A stretch of DNA of 64,000 nucleotides from contig NZ_PVTL01000005.1 in NCBI RefSeq assembly GCF_003003265.1, positions 186,001 through 250,000 on the forward strand, given 5' to 3'. This stretch comes from Glaciihabitans tibetensis. GTDB lineage: Bacteria; Actinomycetota; Actinomycetes; Actinomycetales; Microbacteriaceae. The notes beneath the pieces were generated by a model, which made no database searches, was not told the origin of the DNA, and saw only the letters and a list, made by a program, of their open reading frames with translations. Made by a program: the position numbers and the translations under genes. Positions 60,579 to 64,000 of this stretch are shown here, piece after piece (the stretch's first letter is position 1; every line of letters begins with the position of its first letter).

Positions 60579-62636
60579 ATGACAAGATCCAGACGCTGGA
60601 AAGCTCGAGCCGCTCTTGCGGCCCTGGTCGCACTGACTCTTTTAGGCTCTGCGACGGCGACATCAGCCGCCGTCCCAACGCCGGCCTATGAGCTCGATGG
60701 CGGGTGCTACTCGATGCGGGTGGCGAACCAGGGGGCCTCTCCGATCGCCGCCAGCTACGTTGCGCAGAACAGTCTCGGCTACGGAACCGCAGCCACGATC
60801 GCGAGCGCGAAGCCGTTCCGCTTCGAGGCAACCCAGCTTGGTCGATACACGATCACCGACTCCGATGGAAAACTGCTCTACATGGCCGTGATCAACCAGG
60901 TGCTCGGCGGTACCGAGCACGGTGCCCGCGCCGATTGGACTGTCACCAAGGACTCTGCTGGCTACCACGTGGCGAACACCGAAACCGGGCAGGCGCTCGG
61001 CAGCTGGTCAGGACTCCTCGCCGTCGCGCCATCCACGATTCAGCTCGCACCGTCGACCGGGTGCTTCACCCCGCCCGGCGTCACCGTGGGGGCGACCGGT
61101 GCCTCCGCGCCGGCGGTTGACTCGGCCGGCAACCTCGTCGGGTTGATTGACGCCCACGCCCACATAACCGCGGCGGAGGCTTTCGGCGGCCAGATGCACT
61201 GCGGCTCCTCGTTTGCCGAGGGCGGTCCGTCCGTAGCCCTCGCGGGATGCGCCTCGCACGGCACGCTCGCTCCAGGAGCCCTCTTCGAGGCGCTCATCGG
61301 CGGCACCGACCCCCTCGACTCGTCAGAAGACGGATGGCCGACCTTCACCGACTGGCCCACCGACAATAGTCTCCTGCACGAGCAGGCCTACTACGTGGGG
61401 ATCGAGCGCGCCTGGCGCGGCGGACTGCGCGTGATGAACACCCTTCTCGTGGGCAACCGGGTGATCTGCGAGCTTTACCCGAGCAGGGATCACCCCTGCG
61501 ATGAGATGGGCGAAGTTCTGCTGCAGGCCCAGTACCTGAGCGCTATGGAGGACTACATCGACGCGCAGAACGGAGGGCCGGGACTCGGCTGGTTCCGCAT
61601 CGCTGAGACACCCGAACAGGTCAGGACGATCGCCGCGCAGGGAAAACTGGCGGTGACCATCGGCGTGGAGAACTCAGAATTGTTTGGTTGCCGCGAGATC
61701 AGCGGTGTACCCCAGTGCAGCGAAGATGACATCGACGACGGCCTCGACCAATTGCAAGCACTCGGCGTCAGTGGTCTCTACCCGGTGCACAAATTCGACA
61801 ACGCGTTCGGTGGAACCCGATTCGACGCCGGGGTGACCGGCGCCGCAATCAACGTCGGCAACTACATCAGCACCGGTCACTGGTGGCGTGCGGCAAGCTG
61901 CACCGGCCCCGCTGACAATGAACAGCCGATAACAAACGACGGGATCGCAAACTTCCTCGCAGGGGGAGTGGCAGGCGCTCCCGCTGGCACGGTGCTGCCC
62001 GTGTACCCGACCGGACCGATCTGCAACACTCAGGGTCTCACCGCGCTTGGCGTACACCTGATCGAGGAGATGATGGACCGGGGCATGATCATCCACATTG
62101 ATCACATGGGCGTAAAGACAGCAAAGGCCGTGCTCGACATGGCCGAGGCCGTGGACTACGCGGGAGTCGCCTCGGTGCACACCTGGGCTGACCGCGCCCT
62201 GGTCAACCGGGTTATCGGGCTCGGCGGCTTCGTTGCCAGCTACGCCTACGCCGCAGCAGACGCTGGAAATGGGGAACCAGACTTCGTCAGCGAATGGCGC
62301 GCCAACAACGCTCTGCCGAACGGCTCGCAGATCACGGGCTACGGATACGGGTCCGACGTGAACGGTCTCGCCCCGCAAGCGCCCGCCCGCCTCAACGCAG
62401 CGGCATCGCCGCTGAAGTATCCGTTCACGGCTCCAAACGGTGTGGTCTTTCAGAAGCAGTCCTATGGCAGCAAGGTCTATGACCTCAACATCGATGGCGT
62501 GGCGCAATACGGGCTCTACGCCGACTGGGTCGCCGACCTCGTGAAGCAGGCCGGAACGGACGGCCCGGCATTGCGCGCTGACCTGATGAGCGGCGCCGAG
62601 GCGTACGTCACCATGTGGGAACAGGCCCGGTCGTGA
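60579..62636 (+). CDS. Secreted metal-dependent hydrolase, dipeptidase (M19)-like
   Basis: A 685-residue exported protein. A signal peptide with a long hydrophobic core ends near 'TATSAA' (about residue 30). The first 180 residues form an extra beta-rich domain. Then comes a TIM-barrel amidohydrolase with the metal motif DAHAH, a bridging 'GVENSE', 'YPVHKFDNAFGG', 'HIDHMGVKTAKAVLDMA', 'ASVHTW' and 'GYGSDVNG'. These are at the positions expected for the renal-dipeptidase (M19) branch, though the sequence is remote. Start ATG 60579 is preceded by AGGGGAA. It is overlapped by the carrier gene (GTGA). Its substrate is unknown. Confidence 0.78.
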   Translation: MTRSRRWKARAALAALVALTLLGSATATSAAVPTPAYELDGGCYSMRVANQGASPIAASYVAQNSLGYGTAATIASAKPFRFEATQLGRYTITDSDGKLLYMAVINQVLGGTEHGARADWTVTKDSAGYHVANTETGQALGSWSGLLAVAPSTIQLAPSTGCFTPPGVTVGATGASAPAVDSAGNLVGLIDAHAHITAAEAFGGQMHCGSSFAEGGPSVALAGCASHGTLAPGALFEALIGGTDPLDSSEDGWPTFTDWPTDNSLLHEQAYYVGIERAWRGGLRVMNTLLVGNRVICELYPSRDHPCDEMGEVLLQAQYLSAMEDYIDAQNGGPGLGWFRIAETPEQVRTIAAQGKLAVTIGVENSELFGCREISGVPQCSEDDIDDGLDQLQALGVSGLYPVHKFDNAFGGTRFDAGVTGAAINVGNYISTGHWWRAASCTGPADNEQPITNDGIANFLAGGVAGAPAGTVLPVYPTGPICNTQGLTALGVHLIEEMMDRGMIIHIDHMGVKTAKAVLDMAEAVDYAGVASVHTWADRALVNRVIGLGGFVASYAYAAADAGNGEPDFVSEWRANNALPNGSQITGYGYGSDVNGLAPQAPARLNAAASPLKYPFTAPNGVVFQKQSYGSKVYDLNIDGVAQYGLYADWVADLVKQAGTDGPALRADLMSGAEAYVTMWEQARS

Positions 62637-63865
62637 GCGTCGAGGCATCGACCACCGACGGCGCGGAAAAGGCTGCCCCAGCCGTCTCACGTCGCTGGAT
62701 CGTGGCCTATGTATTGGCGATGGTCGGCGTTGCGGCGGGCTGGTTCGGCCCCATCCAGATTCTGCTTCCTGCCCAGAGCGCCCGTTTTGCCGGTGACGGG
62801 GGCAAAGAACTCGCGTTGGCGATGGTCACTGCGTACGGCGCGCTCGTCGCACTGGTCGCGAACCCCCTCTGGGGCGTTGTGTCCGACCGGGTGCCCAGCA
62901 GGTGGGGTCGTCGCCGACCGGTGTTCCTTGCCGGCACTGCGGTCGGGGTTGTGGGCTTGGTCGTACTCGGGGTCGCGACGGATGTTGCGTGGATGACCGT
63001 TGGGTGGGTGATCGTGCAGCTAGGCCTCAGCGGTCCGCTCGCCGCGCTGGCGGCCATGATCGCGGACGGCGTCCCTGAACGGCAGCGCGGCCTCGTGGGG
63101 TCGCTCTTTGGAGTCGCTCAAACCCTCGGAGTTGTTGCAGGAACGGCCGTCGCCGTTCTCGCTGGAGAAGGCAGCATCGGCTACTTCGCACTTGCCATCG
63201 CAGTTCCCGCGCTGGGTGTCGCTCTGATGCTCCAAGCCGAGGCACCAACTCCGCCGCGGCCGCCGGGCGCTCTGGCCGCAGGTTTCGCGCGCGGACTGCG
63301 GCCCAGCCGTGATTTTGTGTGGGCCTGGATCGTGAGGCTGCTGCTCAACCTCGTCAACGCCCTCGTGATTCTCTACCTGTACTACTTCCTCGCCGACGGC
63401 GTCGGCGTCGACGAGCCCGGAACCTGGGTGCTTATTTTGACGCTCGTGAATGTGCTCGTCGCCGCAACTGTCGCGAGTGTCGGCGGCGTGCTGTCCGATC
63501 GCTGGCAGCGGCGCCGGGCGTTCGTCGTGGTCGGCGCGGTCGTGCTCGCCGGCGGTTCCATCGTGATGGCGCTAGTACCCAACACGACCGCCGTGCTCGT
63601 GGCCACCGTGCTCATCGGCGTTGGCTGGGGAGCTTACGTGTCTGTGGACATGGCGATCATGACGCAGGTATTGCCGGCTGAGGGCACCCGCGCCACCATG
63701 CTCGGTGTCGCCAACGTGGCCAGCGCCCTCCCGCAGGTTCTCGCGCCCGTCCTCGCGGCTCCGGTCGTCACCATGCTCGGTGGATATCCGAGCCTCTATG
63801 GAGCGGTGGCCGTCATCGCTCTTCTCGCCCTCGTCGCCCTGTCGCGAGTGCGCTCGATCACCTAG
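62633..63865 (+). CDS. MFS transporter, probably for sugars or glycosides
   Basis: A 410-residue MFS carrier with about twelve membrane segments. The loop 'GVVSDRVPSRWGRRRPVFLAG' between helices 2 and 3 is the MFS signature, and a second copy occurs as 'GGVLSDRWQRRRAF'. GTG 62633 overlaps the hydrolase stop, so both products are made together. The following gene is likely a GH1 glycosidase, which suggests uptake of a glycoside or sugar. The substrate is inferred from neighbours only. Confidence 0.85.
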   Translation: MSVEASTTDGAEKAAPAVSRRWIVAYVLAMVGVAAGWFGPIQILLPAQSARFAGDGGKELALAMVTAYGALVALVANPLWGVVSDRVPSRWGRRRPVFLAGTAVGVVGLVVLGVATDVAWMTVGWVIVQLGLSGPLAALAAMIADGVPERQRGLVGSLFGVAQTLGVVAGTAVAVLAGEGSIGYFALAIAVPALGVALMLQAEAPTPPRPPGALAAGFARGLRPSRDFVWAWIVRLLLNLVNALVILYLYYFLADGVGVDEPGTWVLILTLVNVLVAATVASVGGVLSDRWQRRRAFVVVGAVVLAGGSIVMALVPNTTAVLVATVLIGVGWGAYVSVDMAIMTQVLPAEGTRATMLGVANVASALPQVLAPVLAAPVVTMLGGYPSLYGAVAVIALLALVALSRVRSIT

Positions 63866-63944
63866 CCGAACCGCCAGCCTCCAAACCGCGATCCTCGTGA
63901 CCGCGACGCTTTACCGCGACCATCTCCACCACGAAAGGCCCCCC

Positions 63945-64000
63945 GTGAACCACCTTCCCCTCCTGCCCGCCGGATTCCGTTTTGGCATGTCGACCGCCGC
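63945..64000 (+). CDS. Probable family 1 glycosyl hydrolase (N-terminal codons only)
   Basis: Eighteen codons are visible from GTG 63945, with GAAAGG upstream, reading MNHLPLLPAGFRFGMSTA. This resembles the conserved beginning of GH1 beta-glucosidases ('LPxGFxxGxATAxYQ'). The gene runs off the right edge. The assignment rests on this short match plus the neighbouring carrier. Confidence 0.55.
   Translation, partial: MNHLPLLPAGFRFGMSTA

Overview
The window is high-GC DNA with GTG starts, many 1- and 4-base gene overlaps and actinobacterial families throughout. Several gene families and arrangements point to Microbacteriaceae: a DUF7882 protein, DUF6325, DUF6421, DUF3618 cassettes, rpmB-rpmG-rpsN-hup-CopD/CtaG order, a CrtYe/CrtYf/CrtEb C50 carotenoid cluster and dnaK-grpE-dnaJ-hspR. 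I see no transposase, integrase, CRISPR array or prophage. The region reads as chromosomal backbone with some accessory islands. Family placement is inference from gene content only.

Layout. 1-549: 3' end of a 2-oxoacid dehydrogenase E2 gene. 945-5497: a zinc block with a promoter and Zur-like operator, a zinc ABC importer (znuA-znuC-znuB), zur, then cysteine-poor (zinc-free type) L28, L33 and S14, then HU. 5627-14417: a CopD/CtaG copper protein, a secreted-face hypothetical protein, a PIF1-like helicase, small membrane proteins, DinB, a K+ channel, a decayed phzF and DUF6325 with a small partner. 14561-20317: a signalling island with a Ser/Thr kinase, two EAL phosphodiesterases, and an RsbQ-like hydrolase coupled to a PAS-GAF-GGDEF protein. 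20333-26534: a lipid kinase, a three-gene DUF3618/holin-III-like/coiled-coil cassette, zwf and a YiaA-type protein. 26595-33163: tRNA-Gly(CCC), dcd, idi, and the crtE-B-I-Ye-Yf-Eb operon. 33175-38301: a septum-formation-type lipoprotein, MarR regulator, PEP-mutase-like enzyme, UMF1-type MFS, a field of 32-bp repeats and a hypothetical gene. 38320-46897: the HspR heat-shock region (dnaK-grpE-dnaJ-hspR, an RlmG/RsmC-like methyltransferase and an N-domain-less ClpB) with three HAIR-like operators. 47380-49210: a second, inverted copy of the three-gene cassette. 49248-64000: acs, a Zn-dependent dehydrogenase, threonine aldolase, SDR plus DUF6421, a MacB-like ABC exporter, an orphan histidine kinase, another SDR, a secreted dipeptidase-like hydrolase translationally coupled to an MFS carrier, and the first codons of a probable GH1 glycosidase.

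Connections. Zur probably controls its own operon through the operator at 973-987, which sits on the predicted transcription start of znuA. The heat-shock genes are linked by the same inverted repeat in front of dnaK and clpB. The signalling island can both make and degrade c-di-GMP. Its RsbQ-like sensor carries Cys instead of Ser at the nucleophile position, which I consider the most unusual protein-level feature. The most unusual DNA-level features are short tandem repeats that begin at or straddle stop codons of many genes, a 32-bp repeat field resembling an orphan transposon end, and a nine-residue mini-ORF joining dnaJ to hspR through two TAATG junctions. At least eight genes show TANNNT six or seven bases before the start codon, as expected for leaderless transcripts.
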